Shown: positions 10,079 to 19,332, numbered from the stretch's first letter. The stretch: DNA of 51,848 bases from Muribaculaceae bacterium (GCA_017409345.1 JAFQSX010000007.1:1-51848); one strand, 5' to 3'. A program made the numbers and translations. Notes: generated by a model from the letters alone, not told the origin.

Positions 10079-10696
10079 ATGGATCTTTTTAAAATTAATC
10101 ACATCGCGATAGGTTTGTTAAGTATGATATTATTACTTGCGATTGTGGCGTGTGATGATACCAATAGTCATCAGCCGATAATTCCCACTGAAAAGTTGAT
10201 GCAAGGCGATATTGCATTTCGTAAAGGAGAGGGTTTTGTCAGTGATGTCGTGTTGTATAATGATGCCGATGGATTATATTCACATATCGGGTTAATAGTG
10301 ATTCATAATGATAGTATTAAAGTTGTGCACTCAGTTCCCGGTGAAGGTGATTATGATGGAGTGAAAATTGAGCCTATTGAAATGTTTTATGCTACTAGTC
10401 GTGCCGTGAAAGGAGAGGTTTTGAGAATGGAGTTGAATGACGAGCAAAGACGAGTGATAGGGGAGATTGCAATAAAGAAAGGTATTGATAAGATTGAGTT
10501 TGATCATGATTATAATCTCAACGATACGACTCAAGTATATTGTACCGAACTAATAAAGTTATTGTTTAACCGTATTGGAATAAATATAGTAGAAGGTCGC
10601 TCAACAAGAGTAAATATTCCCGGAATGTCGGGCGATTATATTATGCCTTCGGATGTTTATAGAAACAAAAAACTTATAAGTATATATAAATACTGA
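10079..10696 (+). CDS. YiiX/YaeF-like permuted papain-fold lipoprotein hydrolase
   Basis: 205 residues with a lipoprotein signal (lipobox AIVAC, Cys25). The mature part has the arrangement of the YiiX/YaeF (C92-like, permuted NlpC/P60) family: GDIAFRKGEGFVSDVV near 43-58, SHIG with the likely catalytic His69, and the catalytic Cys155 in YCTELI. Relatives are thought to cleave amide or ester bonds, possibly in peptidoglycan peptides or lipids; the substrate is not known here. The protein is probably anchored to a membrane facing the periplasm. The next lipoprotein gene starts 27 bp downstream with no terminator between, so the two are likely co-transcribed. Confidence 0.8.
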   Translation: MDLFKINHIAIGLLSMILLLAIVACDDTNSHQPIIPTEKLMQGDIAFRKGEGFVSDVVLYNDADGLYSHIGLIVIHNDSIKVVHSVPGEGDYDGVKIEPIEMFYATSRAVKGEVLRMELNDEQRRVIGEIAIKKGIDKIEFDHDYNLNDTTQVYCTELIKLLFNRIGINIVEGRSTRVNIPGMSGDYIMPSDVYRNKKLISIYKY

Positions 10697-10723
10697 TTTA
10701 CTAACCATTAAATTTATTTTATT

Positions 10724-11128
10724 ATGAAGAAAATTTTATTATTTGCAGTGTTTGTTATGACATTAATGACAGCATGTGGTGGTACTAGTTCAACCCCTTC
10801 GGATAGCGCAAAAGAGTGTGTGGAATTGATGAAGGCCGGAGATTTCAAGGCTTTGGTTGAAAAAATGCATTTTGACGAAAGTATGTCGGCCGAACAACAA
10901 CAAGGAATGAAAGACTTGATAGTGTCAATGGGTAATGAAAAGATATCAAAAGAAATCGAAAAGAAAGGCGGTATCAAATCTTATGAAGTGATTGAAGAAA
11001 CAATTGCTGAAGATGGAAAAACTGCAGTGGTAAAGATGAAAATCACTTATGGAGATGATTCAACTAAAGACGAAAAATATGATATGGCTTTAGTTGATGA
11101 TACATGGAAACCAGTTGTGAAAAAATAA
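10724..11128 (+). CDS. DUF4878-like lipoprotein
   Basis: 134 residues with a lipoprotein signal (LMTACGG, Cys18). The body (SDSAKECVELMKAGDFKALVEKM, then a beta-rich end EDGKTAVVKMKITYGDDSTKDEKYDMALVDDTWKPV) matches the DUF4878 pattern of small NTF2-like lipoproteins common in Bacteroidales. Function is unknown. It ends the two-gene unit with 10079-10696 and is followed by a strong terminator. Confidence 0.75.
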   Translation: MKKILLFAVFVMTLMTACGGTSSTPSDSAKECVELMKAGDFKALVEKMHFDESMSAEQQQGMKDLIVSMGNEKISKEIEKKGGIKSYEVIEETIAEDGKTAVVKMKITYGDDSTKDEKYDMALVDDTWKPVVKK

Positions 11129-11167
11129 TTTTTTTAGATTTCAAGATTTCATAAAGAAAGATTTGAA

Positions 11168-11199
11168 GCGGGTCATCCAGTGGATGACTCGCTTTTTTT
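11168..11199 (+). terminator. Terminator of the lipoprotein pair
   Basis: A 12-bp stem GCGGGTCATCCA/TGGATGACTCGC with one G-T pair, followed by seven T. Confidence 0.85.
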
Positions 11200-11329
11200 A
11201 ATTGGGTAATTAGGTATGGATTCTAGCACATTATTTTACTATTAGGCTCAATATTTAGCCTGATAAATTGGTGAATTATGCTTAAAAACATAAATTTTGC
11301 ATTTTTTAATAAAATAGTGACAGATATAT

Positions 11330-11360
11330 TTTGTCATATCAATAAAAGTGCTTACCTTTG
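11330..11360 (+). promoter_or_regulatory. Promoter of the initiator tRNA
   Basis: TTTG at 11330-11333, 19 bp, TACCTTTG at 11353-11360. The tRNA begins 14 bp after the -7 box. Confidence 0.8.
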
Positions 11361-11374
11361 CATTCAGAAAACAT

Positions 11375-11446
<72 letters not shown>

Positions 11447-11454
11447 CAAAATTC

Positions 11455-11483
11455 AAGGTTGTCTTTCGGGACAACCTTTTTTT
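11455..11483 (+). terminator. Terminator of the initiator tRNA
   Basis: A 9-bp stem AAGGTTGTC/GACAACCTT running into a T-run, nine bases after the tRNA. Confidence 0.85.
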
Positions 11484-11519
11484 ATTTATAAAAATATCTC
11501 TCCAATAACTATTTTCTTT

Positions 11520-11527
11520 TATCTTTG
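11520..11527 (+). promoter_or_regulatory. -7 box directly before the 11533 start codon
   Basis: TATCTTTG matches TAnnTTTG and ends five bases before the ATG. If it is used, the mRNA would be leaderless or nearly so. No -33 TTTG at the right distance. Confidence 0.5.
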
Positions 11528-11532
11528 CATTT

Positions 11533-13125
11533 ATGATAAAAGTGCTGATTAATAAATTAGGAGAAACAAGATCGCAGCAATGGTTTTATTGGGGTGTGAT
11601 TGCAATGATTGCAGTTGCGCATATTTTGATTTATTCAATAATGCCATATACTTGTGATGATTATTGGTATATGACTCCCCTGCGAGATTATTGTATGGGG
11701 ATTGATACCTCCTTCCCGAGTGAGGCATTATGGGAATGTTGGAGGTATCATTATGAATGTGATAATATACGGCTTGCGAATGTTGTGTTTACATTCACAT
11801 TGTTAATCCCAAAAATTATTCCGTCTATCATTTCGGGATTATTGGTAGGAGTGATATTGTGGTTGTCCTCAAAACTAAGTGGCTTGTCATGGCGCAATCC
11901 TTTGCTAATGATGATGTTGGCATTTATGTTATCATTTATGTTGCCATGGTATGAAGAAATGTTCACTCAATGTTTTGCGTTGAATTATATATGGTCAACG
12001 GCATTGGCATTGTGGTTGGCATACATCTTTTTCATAAAGGAAAATTGTCCTCATTATATAATTATGGCATTATTAGGGCTAGTGATGGGAGCATGGCATG
12101 AGGGAATTGCCGGCCCGTTGTTAGTGGGATTTGTCACATATTTGGTAGTGAAAAGGCGAGCAGTTAATCGTCAAAGAATTGCTATGATTATAGGACTTGT
12201 TGCCGGATTGATATGGTTGGCAATGGCTCCCGGATTGCAAACAAATGTAGGCTATAAGACTGCTTCATTAGATATATATGCTATTTTAAGTAAATTGGTG
12301 TTATATCATAGCCCATTGCTTATTTTGTCGTTGTCAATTCTGATTGCATTGATTAAGAAAGACACACGGAAATTGATTGTAGATCCCATTTTTGTTGCAT
12401 TTGTTGCAATATGTATAGCAGGGGTTGCACTGAATTTTATTACTAATGTAGGAGTGCGTACCGGTTGGATGGGTTATGTTTTTGGGATAATATCAATTAT
12501 ATATCTATGGCGAAATATGAAAGATGCACGATATGGTCGAGGAAAATCAATGCTGAAACGAATAATTACGGTTGCCGTTGCTCTGTTTTTGTTGGCGCAT
12601 TATATCGTTGTAGTGTATTATTCAATTAATATTCGTGCAGAATTTGACAAAGTGATGGTTGAATATGAGAAATCTCCCGATGGTCTTGTATTTGCTGATG
12701 TTACTTATGATTATCAAGCCTCACCATTGGCATGGAAAAAACCTTATTTTGAAATATTTACCTATGATTGGGTAATGTATTGGAAAGATAAGTTTTATAA
12801 TGATTGTAATAAGCAAATGAGAGTTATTCCCACTTGTTTGCGCAAGGCTGATGAGTTGAAAGGGGAGAAGGTTAAGGGTAATAATCCATTTATGATTTAC
12901 GATGGATATTTATATGCACCGATTGTTTGTGATGATAGTTTTGAAAAGATTGCATATTATGAAATAGATTTTGGCCCCACAAAAAAGAGATTAAAATGCT
13001 CTAACTTTATATTTACTACTTCAAGTGGCAAAAAATATTATTTCTCGTTTCCTCAAAGAGCCACTGTACATCGTTGGATTGGAGAGATTGAAGAAATGAA
13101 TGAAGTGAAGTTGACCAATATGTAG
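11533..13125 (+). CDS. Polytopic membrane protein, DUF6056-like
   Basis: 530 residues with about ten hydrophobic segments between residues 20 and 380, then a C-terminal soluble part of about 150 residues. Near the first membrane segment is PYTCDDYWYM, where the acidic DD pair resembles the first-loop acidic motif of GT-C glycosyltransferases. The layout fits the DUF6056 family of Bacteroidetes, whose members are thought to act in surface glycan modification. That role is an inference from family resemblance. It stands alone between the tRNA terminator and the glucokinase promoter. Confidence 0.7.
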   Translation: MIKVLINKLGETRSQQWFYWGVIAMIAVAHILIYSIMPYTCDDYWYMTPLRDYCMGIDTSFPSEALWECWRYHYECDNIRLANVVFTFTLLIPKIIPSIISGLLVGVILWLSSKLSGLSWRNPLLMMMLAFMLSFMLPWYEEMFTQCFALNYIWSTALALWLAYIFFIKENCPHYIIMALLGLVMGAWHEGIAGPLLVGFVTYLVVKRRAVNRQRIAMIIGLVAGLIWLAMAPGLQTNVGYKTASLDIYAILSKLVLYHSPLLILSLSILIALIKKDTRKLIVDPIFVAFVAICIAGVALNFITNVGVRTGWMGYVFGIISIIYLWRNMKDARYGRGKSMLKRIITVAVALFLLAHYIVVVYYSINIRAEFDKVMVEYEKSPDGLVFADVTYDYQASPLAWKKPYFEIFTYDWVMYWKDKFYNDCNKQMRVIPTCLRKADELKGEKVKGNNPFMIYDGYLYAPIVCDDSFEKIAYYEIDFGPTKKRLKCSNFIFTTSSGKKYYFSFPQRATVHRWIGEIEEMNEVKLTNM

Positions 13126-13188
13126 AGAATTAATGTTTTTTTTGCAACAATTTCCTCTCTGATATAGTTATAAATTAAGATTTAATTA

Positions 13189-13196
13189 TAACTTTG
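13189..13196 (+). promoter_or_regulatory. -7 box for the ROK kinase gene
   Basis: TAACTTTG (TAnnTTTG) lies 40 bp before the ATG. The -33 element is weak. Confidence 0.5.
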
Positions 13197-13236
13197 TAGA
13201 AATATTTCTTAATACCATATAAAATAATAAATAATT

Positions 13237-14208
13237 ATGAGTAAACCTTATGTTATTGGTATCGATATAGGTGGTACCAACACTGTATTTGGAATTGTTG
13301 ATGCTCGCGGTATGGTTGTCGCTTCTTCGTCAATCAAAACTCAAAAGCACAGCAATATTGAAGATTATATCAACGAACTCTACACCGAAACAATGCGATT
13401 GGTTGACGCAAATGATGCAACCGACAAAATTCATGGTATTGGTATTGGCGCTCCTAATGCAAACTATTTTACCGGCATTATCGAAGATGGTGTAAACCTT
13501 CCTTGGCCTACTCCTATACCTTTAGCAAAACTTGTGAGTGAAAAGTTTGGCATTCCTGTAGCAATTACTAACGATGCTAATGCTGCTGCTATTGGTGAAA
13601 TGACTTATGGCGCTGCACGTGGTCTCAAAGATTTTATCATGATAACACTTGGAACAGGTGTTGGTAGTGGTATTGTAATCAATGGTCAACTCGTGTATGG
13701 TCATGATGGATTTGCCGGCGAACTTGGTCACACAATCGTGAAACGTAACAATGGTCGTCTATGTGGATGTGGTCGTACCGGTTGCCTTGAAGCATATTGC
13801 TCGGCTACAGGTGTGGCACGTACTGCTCGTGAATTCCTTGAAATTCGCAAAGATGAATCAATGCTTCGCGAATTGCCTATTGAGGATATTACATCTAAAG
13901 ATGTATTTGATGCAGCAAATGCCGGAGATCAATTGGCTAAAGATGTATTTGAATATACCGGTACCCTCCTTGGTGAAACATTCTGTGACTTTACTGTATT
14001 TTCATCTCCTCAAGCAATCATCCTCTTTGGTGGACTTGCTAAATCGGGGGAAATGTTGCTTAAACCATTGCGTAATGCTATGGATAAGAATATGATGGGT
14101 ATTTTCAAAGGTAAAGTAAGAGTGTTACTTTCTGAACTAAAAGAGGCTGATGCTGCTGTTCTTGGCGCATCTGCTCTAGGTTGGGAAGCAAAACCATTGG
14201 AAGCATAA
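13237..14208 (+). CDS. ROK family glucokinase
   Basis: 323 residues. The N-terminal ATP-binding motif DIGGTNTVFGI is at 10-20. The catalytic Asp113 lies in TNDANAAA, and a glycine loop LGTGVGSGIV at 138-147. The ROK zinc site is intact: His165 in GELGH, then Cys176, Cys178 and Cys183 in CGCGRTGCLEAYC. There is no N-terminal helix-turn-helix, so it is a sugar kinase and not a NagC/XylR repressor. Phosphorylation of glucose with ATP is the likeliest reaction; other hexoses or amino sugars cannot be excluded. It is monocistronic with its own terminator. Confidence 0.85.
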   Translation: MSKPYVIGIDIGGTNTVFGIVDARGMVVASSSIKTQKHSNIEDYINELYTETMRLVDANDATDKIHGIGIGAPNANYFTGIIEDGVNLPWPTPIPLAKLVSEKFGIPVAITNDANAAAIGEMTYGAARGLKDFIMITLGTGVGSGIVINGQLVYGHDGFAGELGHTIVKRNNGRLCGCGRTGCLEAYCSATGVARTAREFLEIRKDESMLRELPIEDITSKDVFDAANAGDQLAKDVFEYTGTLLGETFCDFTVFSSPQAIILFGGLAKSGEMLLKPLRNAMDKNMMGIFKGKVRVLLSELKEADAAVLGASALGWEAKPLEA

Positions 14209-14230
14209 TCCAAGTATAGAAAAATTATAC

Positions 14231-14269
14231 AACGAATGCTGGCTCATTGTGGTCAGCATTCGTTTTTTT
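14231..14269 (+). terminator. Terminator of the ROK kinase gene
   Basis: An 11-bp perfect stem AACGAATGCTG/CAGCATTCGTT followed by T residues. Confidence 0.85.
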
Positions 14270-14372
14270 ACATGATATTTTGTTGATAATGAGTTTTACA
14301 ATGAGTTGATCAACTGTATATATGCTTAATCTCTCATTGGCTCATAATATTCGGTATAGACTGTGCAAAAAC

Positions 14373-14403
14373 AAAAAAGAGTATCATAATGATACTCTTT
14401 TTT
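14373..14403 (-). terminator. Symmetrical terminator after the tRNA-Arg pair
   Basis: AAAAAAGAGTATCAT and ATGATACTCTTTTTT form a 15-bp palindrome around one base, with a T-run in both directions. It ends three bases from the 3' end of the first tRNA-Arg on the minus strand. Confidence 0.8.
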
Positions 14404-14406
14404 GAG

Positions 14407-14480
14407 TGACTCCGACAGGATTCAAACCTGTAACCTTCTGATCCGTAGTCAGATGCTCTATTCAGTTGAGCTACGGAGCC
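14407..14480 (-). tRNA. tRNA-Arg (ACG), distal copy
   Basis: 74-nt cloverleaf on the minus strand: acceptor GGCTCCG/CGGAGTC, D stem GCTC/GAGC, anticodon stem TCTGA/TCAGA with loop CTACGGA (anticodon ACG, normally read as ICG), T stem ACAGG/CCTGT. CCA is not encoded. Identical to the copy 99 bp away. Confidence 0.95.
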
Positions 14481-14505
14481 ATTTGATTGGCTTATTTTAT
14501 TTTGG

Positions 14506-14579
14506 TGACTCCGACAGGATTCAAACCTGTAACCTTCTGATCCGTAGTCAGATGCTCTATTCAGTTGAGCTACGGAGCC
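14506..14579 (-). tRNA. tRNA-Arg (ACG), promoter-proximal copy
   Basis: Identical in sequence and structure to 14407-14480. Both are served by the promoter at 14602-14632, so a tandem duplication within one transcript is the simplest explanation. Confidence 0.95.
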
Positions 14580-14601
14580 ATTCCGTTTGCGTTTGCGAGT
14601 G

Positions 14602-14632
14602 CAAAGTTACAATAAAAATTTTTATTAACAAA
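14602..14632 (-). promoter_or_regulatory. Promoter of the tRNA-Arg pair
   Basis: The minus strand reads TTTG (14629-14632), 19 bp, TAACTTTG (14602-14609): an exact consensus promoter. Confidence 0.8.
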
Positions 14633-14801
14633 GAATTTGTGACTAAATTTTGAACTGAAAAAATGAGAATTGTTATAACCGGCTGATTGATTGCTGAAGT
14701 TGAGAAAAAGGTTTAATCATTATATATAAGTTTATATATGTAAAGTTTGAGTTATTTAATCAAGTGTGATTGTGAAAATTATGTTATATATTGGATATTG
14801 T

Positions 14802-14832
14802 TTTGACTAATATTGTTTATTTAGTATATTTG
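14802..14832 (+). promoter_or_regulatory. Promoter of the 5'-nucleotidase/GH3 operon
   Basis: TTTG at 14802-14805, 19 bp, TATATTTG at 14825-14832. The predicted leader is about 27 nt. Confidence 0.75.
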
Positions 14833-14862
14833 CAATATTCTACTTCCTAAATATATATCAAA

Positions 14863-16365
14863 ATGAAATTAATAAAACAAATTTTGCTGATAGTCTTATT
14901 CGCGACTTCTTTGACTTTAACTCTTAATGCGTCAGAAATTGTAATATTGCACACTAATGATACTCATAGTCAAATAGATCCTATAGGTAAGGAGGATAAA
15001 GGTGGTGTTTTGCGTCGAAAAGCATTAATTGATAGTGTTAGAAGAGTTAATAAAAATGTGTTGCTAGTTGATGCCGGTGACGCTGTGCAAGGGACGGTTT
15101 ATTTCAACTTGTATAAAGGTGAGGTTGAGCAGCAAATGATGAATATAATGGGGTATGATTTGCGCATAATAGGAAATCATGAATTTGATAATGGTATTGA
15201 AGGCCTAAAATCGATGATTGATATGTCAACGGCGCAAGTCTTATCAACAAATTATCTTTTTGAGGATTCATTGTTGAGAAGTAAAATAGCACCTTATATA
15301 ATTAAAAGTATAGAAGATAAAAAAATTGCTTTTATCGCTATTAACATTGACCCCAAAGGGCTTGTTTCGACCGAAAATTATATTGGAGTGGGGTATGTTG
15401 ATGGTCAATTAATGGCAGATTCTTTCGCAAAACAACTAAAAGAGGATTTTGGCGCCGATTATGTGGTGGCATTGACTCATATCGGTTATGACGATGATGT
15501 GAAATTAGCAAAAGGAAGCCGGTATATAGATGTGATTATCGGTGGACATTCTCACGATTTAATAAATCCTGCCGATAAAAATTGTAAGTTGGCTCATAAA
15601 GTGGTGAATCAAAATGGCGATTCGGTTCTTATTGCGCAAGCCGATAAATCGGGAAGATATGTAGGTGAAGTTACTCTTAATTTAGACAACGGATATAAGC
15701 AATCAAAGGTTATTGCTGTTGATTCACGATTGGATCGCATTGAGTCCGATTCAACAATGGTAAATCTTATTACTCATTACGATGATGGAGTTGATAGCCT
15801 CATGAATCAAAAAATTGCTACTGCAGTTATTGACTTGAAAAAAGATGAAGCACCATTGCAAAATTATGTGAGTGATATGGCATTGTCGCAAGCAAAGAAA
15901 ATATATGGCAATGATATTGATTTATCAATAATAAATAGTGGTGGTATTAGAAACGATATCCCTCAAGGATATGTGTCAATTGGGCAAATAATGGGATTGT
16001 TGCCGTTTAATAATCGCATTGTGGTGATGACGATAACCGGGGAAGACCTATTAGAGGCCTTTGATGTGATGGCATCGCGTGGAGGAGATTGTGTGAGCGC
16101 GAATGTCGATGCTGTGTTTGATGCTGAAACAAAGAAATGTACTATGGTGAAAATCAATGGGGAGCAAGTGGAGCCTAAAAAGATATATACTCTTGCAACA
16201 ATTGATTATTTAGCCGGAGGCGGCGATTATATGTCGTCGCTAACAAGAGGAAAAATTGTAGCAAACGGAAGTAAAGTATTATATGATGAAATGATAGAGT
16301 TCCTACAATCGCAAAAAGATGCTCAAATCAACCCTTCATCAAAACAACGTATGAGAAAAAAATAA
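14863..16365 (+). CDS. Periplasmic 5'-nucleotidase (UshA/YfkN-type)
   Basis: 500 residues with signal peptide MKLIKQILLIVLFATSLTLTLNA. The N-terminal metallophosphatase domain has the full two-metal site: HTNDTH with Asp33 and His35, DAGD with Asp73, GNHEFDNG with Asn105 and His106, then THIG and GGHSHD. The C-terminal 5'-nucleotidase domain (from about 330) has INSGGIRND and LATIDYLAGGGDYM, which contact the nucleoside. Both domains are in one chain. The likely reaction is dephosphorylation of extracellular nucleotides in the periplasm. The GH3 gene starts four bases after the stop codon. Confidence 0.9.
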   Translation: MKLIKQILLIVLFATSLTLTLNASEIVILHTNDTHSQIDPIGKEDKGGVLRRKALIDSVRRVNKNVLLVDAGDAVQGTVYFNLYKGEVEQQMMNIMGYDLRIIGNHEFDNGIEGLKSMIDMSTAQVLSTNYLFEDSLLRSKIAPYIIKSIEDKKIAFIAINIDPKGLVSTENYIGVGYVDGQLMADSFAKQLKEDFGADYVVALTHIGYDDDVKLAKGSRYIDVIIGGHSHDLINPADKNCKLAHKVVNQNGDSVLIAQADKSGRYVGEVTLNLDNGYKQSKVIAVDSRLDRIESDSTMVNLITHYDDGVDSLMNQKIATAVIDLKKDEAPLQNYVSDMALSQAKKIYGNDIDLSIINSGGIRNDIPQGYVSIGQIMGLLPFNNRIVVMTITGEDLLEAFDVMASRGGDCVSANVDAVFDAETKKCTMVKINGEQVEPKKIYTLATIDYLAGGGDYMSSLTRGKIVANGSKVLYDEMIEFLQSQKDAQINPSSKQRMRKK

Positions 16366-16369
16366 TTTA

Positions 16370-19327
16370 ATGAAAAAGATAGTATTATCAGCATTAGTAA
16401 TGGTCTTGTCGTTGACAATGACGGCAATAAAACCATCTCTAATATTTCAAAGAAGTATATCTAAAAACCAACAATGGGTTGATTCGGTATATAAAACTTT
16501 AAGCGAGCGAGAACGAGTAGCACAATTGTTTATCCCAATGGTTGATCCTCGCAGTGGCGCATCGTCTAAGGCGACAATCGCCAAGTGGGTAAAAACCGAA
16601 AAAATGGGTGGTCTTCTTTTTAGTAAGGGCTCTTTGGCTGATTATGCCACAATGACCAACTATGCACAATCAATAGCCTCTGTTCCGGTTTTAATGACAT
16701 TTGATGGGGAGTGGGGATTGTCTATGCGTATAAAAGAGACTCCCAGATTTCCATATAATATGGGCCTTGGTGCTATTAGTAACGAAATGTTACTTTATGA
16801 ATATGGCCGTGAAATGGCTCGTGAATGTCGTGAGATAGGTATTCATGTGAATTTTGCTCCGGTATTTGATGTAAATTCCAATCCGTCTAATCCGGTGATT
16901 GGATATCGCTCATTTGGAGAAGACCCAACTAGAGTATCACGATTGGGGGTTGCTTATTCGCGTGGGTTGGAAGATGGGGGAGTCCTATCAGTAAGTAAGC
17001 ATTTCCCTGGACATGGTGATACTTCAGTCGATTCTCATAAAGCATTGCCTACAGTCTCGCACGACCGAACAACTCTAAATATGGTGGATTTATTGCCATT
17101 TAATCAATATGTTAATGCCGGATTGTCGGGCGTAATGGTAGGCCATCTATCGGTGCCTGCGTTAGATAAAAGTGGGATTCCTGCATCATTATCAAAGGCA
17201 ATTACTACCGATTTGTTGCGTGATGATATGGGTTTTGAGGGGTTGATTTTTACCGATGCCCTTGCTATGAAAGGCGCAAATTCTTCACTAAATAATTGTG
17301 TCGCGGCTCTTATTGCCGGAGCTGATGTGTTGTTAGGTTCAAATAGCCCATCAAAAGACCTTGATGCAGTAATGGCCGCTATAAAATCGGGGAAAATAAC
17401 ATCTAAAATGATTGAAACACGATGCAAAAAAGTATTGGCATATAAATATGCATTAGGTTTGACTGTTGAGAAGCCTGTGGATATGAATGGGCTTGAGGCA
17501 CGCATTAATTCATCATCGGCCGATGCTGTTAATCGCAAATTGTCAGCAGCATTGATGACTGTTGTTCGCAATGATACTAAATTGTTGCCAATAAGGGGTT
17601 TGTCACAACGTTCTATCGCAGTGGTAAATATTGGTGCATCAAGTGATGATGTGTTTTCTCGTTTTTGCCGCAAATATGCCAATGTAAAAGTGTATTCATC
17701 TACAGGTGTTTTTTCGTCGTCAACCCTTGCGTCTATAAAAACGCATGATGTGGTAATTGTTGGTGTTTTCGGGCATAAATCAGCACACAAACAGGCTTTT
17801 GCTCAATTAAAATCGATACCTAATATTGTGCCGGTTTTCTTTGTAAATCCATACGAAATGGCCGAGTTTGGTGTCTCGTTAAGTGGATTGAAAACTCTTG
17901 TAATAGCCTATGATGATACCCGCTACATTCGTGAATATGCTGCACAAGCAATATTTGGAGGGATAGAGGTTGATGGCCGTTTGCCGGTTAATCTCAAGGG
18001 AATTGCGCCATTGGGAACCGGTGTGAAATTAAAAAAAACACGATTAGGATATACTTCGCCGGAGGCGGTCGGACTTAAGCCAAATTTAGAGGCAAATATT
18101 GATGAATTGGTTAATCAAGGATTGCAAACTAAAGCCTTTCCCGGGTGCCAGGTGTTGGTGGCAAAAGATGGTAATGTGATTATTAATAAAAGTTATGGTA
18201 CACTTGATTTTGTAAGTAAAGATAAAGTTACCGAAGAAACTATTTATGATTTAGCATCAGTATCAAAGACGACAGGAACACTTCCGGGGGTGATGAAGGC
18301 CTATGATGAAGGCCTTTTTGAATTAGATGCTCCGGTATCGCAATATATTGAACCTTTGCAAGGTGGTGATAAATCCAAAATTACCGTGCGTCAGTTACTT
18401 TATCATGAATCGGGAATGCCTGCGGCTGTAAATATGTTTAATATGATGATGGATACGGCTACTTATGAAGGCAAACTTATTCAAAATACTCAATCTGAAA
18501 CCTACTCGGTGAAAATTGAAAATGGGGCTTATGGGCATAAAAATGCTCGTTTGCGCAGAGATATAACCTCGTCTAAACCTACGAATGATTTTAGAATTGC
18601 AGCAGCCGATGGCATTTATGTAGGACAGGCTACTATGGATACAATTATGTCGCGTATCTACAACATCAAATTACGCGATACAAAAAAATATAATTATAGT
18701 TGTCTTAATTTTTGCCTATTGATGAATATGGAGGAGTGGGTAACCGGTCGCCCTCATAATGAGTGGGTAGATGAAACGATCTTTGCTCCATTAGGAGCAT
18801 TCCACACAGGATATCGGCCATTGGAAAAGTGGGACAAATCAGATATTGCTCCGACTGAAAAAGATAATTTTCTACGTCGTCAGACGGTGAGAGGATATGT
18901 GCATGATGAAACGGCGAATTTTTCGGGAGGAGTGCAAGGTAATGCAGGTCTATTTTCAAATACTAATGACTTGGCCAAACTATGTCAAATGTGGCTTAAC
19001 GGGGGAGAATATGGTGGCGAACGTCTTCTCTCTGAAAAAACGGTTAAGTTGTTTACGACTTCAAAAAGTCCAACTTGCCGACGTGGACTAGGTTTTGATA
19101 AGCCCGATAAACGCAATGAGAAAAATTCGCCTACATGCCGTGAAGCATCGGCAGCAACTTATGGTCATACCGGATTTACCGGCACCTGCTTTTGGGTAGA
19201 TCCACAATCACAATTAATCTATATATTTTTATGTAATCGAGTTAATCCCACACGCAACAATTCCGCATTTTCACGCCTCAACATCCGTCCACGCCTCTTC
19301 GCCGAAGTTTATAAGGCTATAAAGTAG
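16370..19327 (+). CDS. GH3 (NagZ-type) beta-N-acetylhexosaminidase fused to a serine beta-lactamase-like hydrolase
   Basis: 985 residues with a hydrophobic N-terminal export signal. Residues of about 35-360 form the GH3 barrel with the NagZ signature KHFPGHGDT (210-218), the acid/base pair Asp221 and His223 (DSH), and the nucleophile Asp296 in TDALAM. A second GH3 alpha/beta domain reaches to about 560. Residues of about 590-985 are a class C beta-lactamase/penicillin-binding fold: SxxK at Ser630-Lys633 (SVSK), YSC near 774 where YxN or YSD is usual, and HTG near 932. Such fusions are known in Bacteroidetes. Cleavage of GlcNAc-MurNAc fragments plus an esterase or peptidase step is likely. It is co-transcribed with the 5'-nucleotidase. 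Confidence 0.9.
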   Translation: MKKIVLSALVMVLSLTMTAIKPSLIFQRSISKNQQWVDSVYKTLSERERVAQLFIPMVDPRSGASSKATIAKWVKTEKMGGLLFSKGSLADYATMTNYAQSIASVPVLMTFDGEWGLSMRIKETPRFPYNMGLGAISNEMLLYEYGREMARECREIGIHVNFAPVFDVNSNPSNPVIGYRSFGEDPTRVSRLGVAYSRGLEDGGVLSVSKHFPGHGDTSVDSHKALPTVSHDRTTLNMVDLLPFNQYVNAGLSGVMVGHLSVPALDKSGIPASLSKAITTDLLRDDMGFEGLIFTDALAMKGANSSLNNCVAALIAGADVLLGSNSPSKDLDAVMAAIKSGKITSKMIETRCKKVLAYKYALGLTVEKPVDMNGLEARINSSSADAVNRKLSAALMTVVRNDTKLLPIRGLSQRSIAVVNIGASSDDVFSRFCRKYANVKVYSSTGVFSSSTLASIKTHDVVIVGVFGHKSAHKQAFAQLKSIPNIVPVFFVNPYEMAEFGVSLSGLKTLVIAYDDTRYIREYAAQAIFGGIEVDGRLPVNLKGIAPLGTGVKLKKTRLGYTSPEAVGLKPNLEANIDELVNQGLQTKAFPGCQVLVAKDGNVIINKSYGTLDFVSKDKVTEETIYDLASVSKTTGTLPGVMKAYDEGLFELDAPVSQYIEPLQGGDKSKITVRQLLYHESGMPAAVNMFNMMMDTATYEGKLIQNTQSETYSVKIENGAYGHKNARLRRDITSSKPTNDFRIAAADGIYVGQATMDTIMSRIYNIKLRDTKKYNYSCLNFCLLMNMEEWVTGRPHNEWVDETIFAPLGAFHTGYRPLEKWDKSDIAPTEKDNFLRRQTVRGYVHDETANFSGGVQGNAGLFSNTNDLAKLCQMWLNGGEYGGERLLSEKTVKLFTTSKSPTCRRGLGFDKPDKRNEKNSPTCREASAATYGHTGFTGTCFWVDPQSQLIYIFLCNRVNPTRNNSAFSRLNIRPRLFAEVYKAIK

Positions 19328-19332
19328 AGAGT

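Noticed and set aside
14402-14653. An 83-codon plus-strand ORF with a repeated SDRIQTCNLLIRSQMLY peptide
   Set aside because: It is the antisense reading of the two identical tRNA-Arg genes, a well-known false ORF type.
17104-17790. A 228-codon minus-strand ORF inside the GH3 gene
   Set aside because: It is antisense to a clearly conserved enzyme, has no recognisable domain or promoter and reflects codon bias of the true frame.
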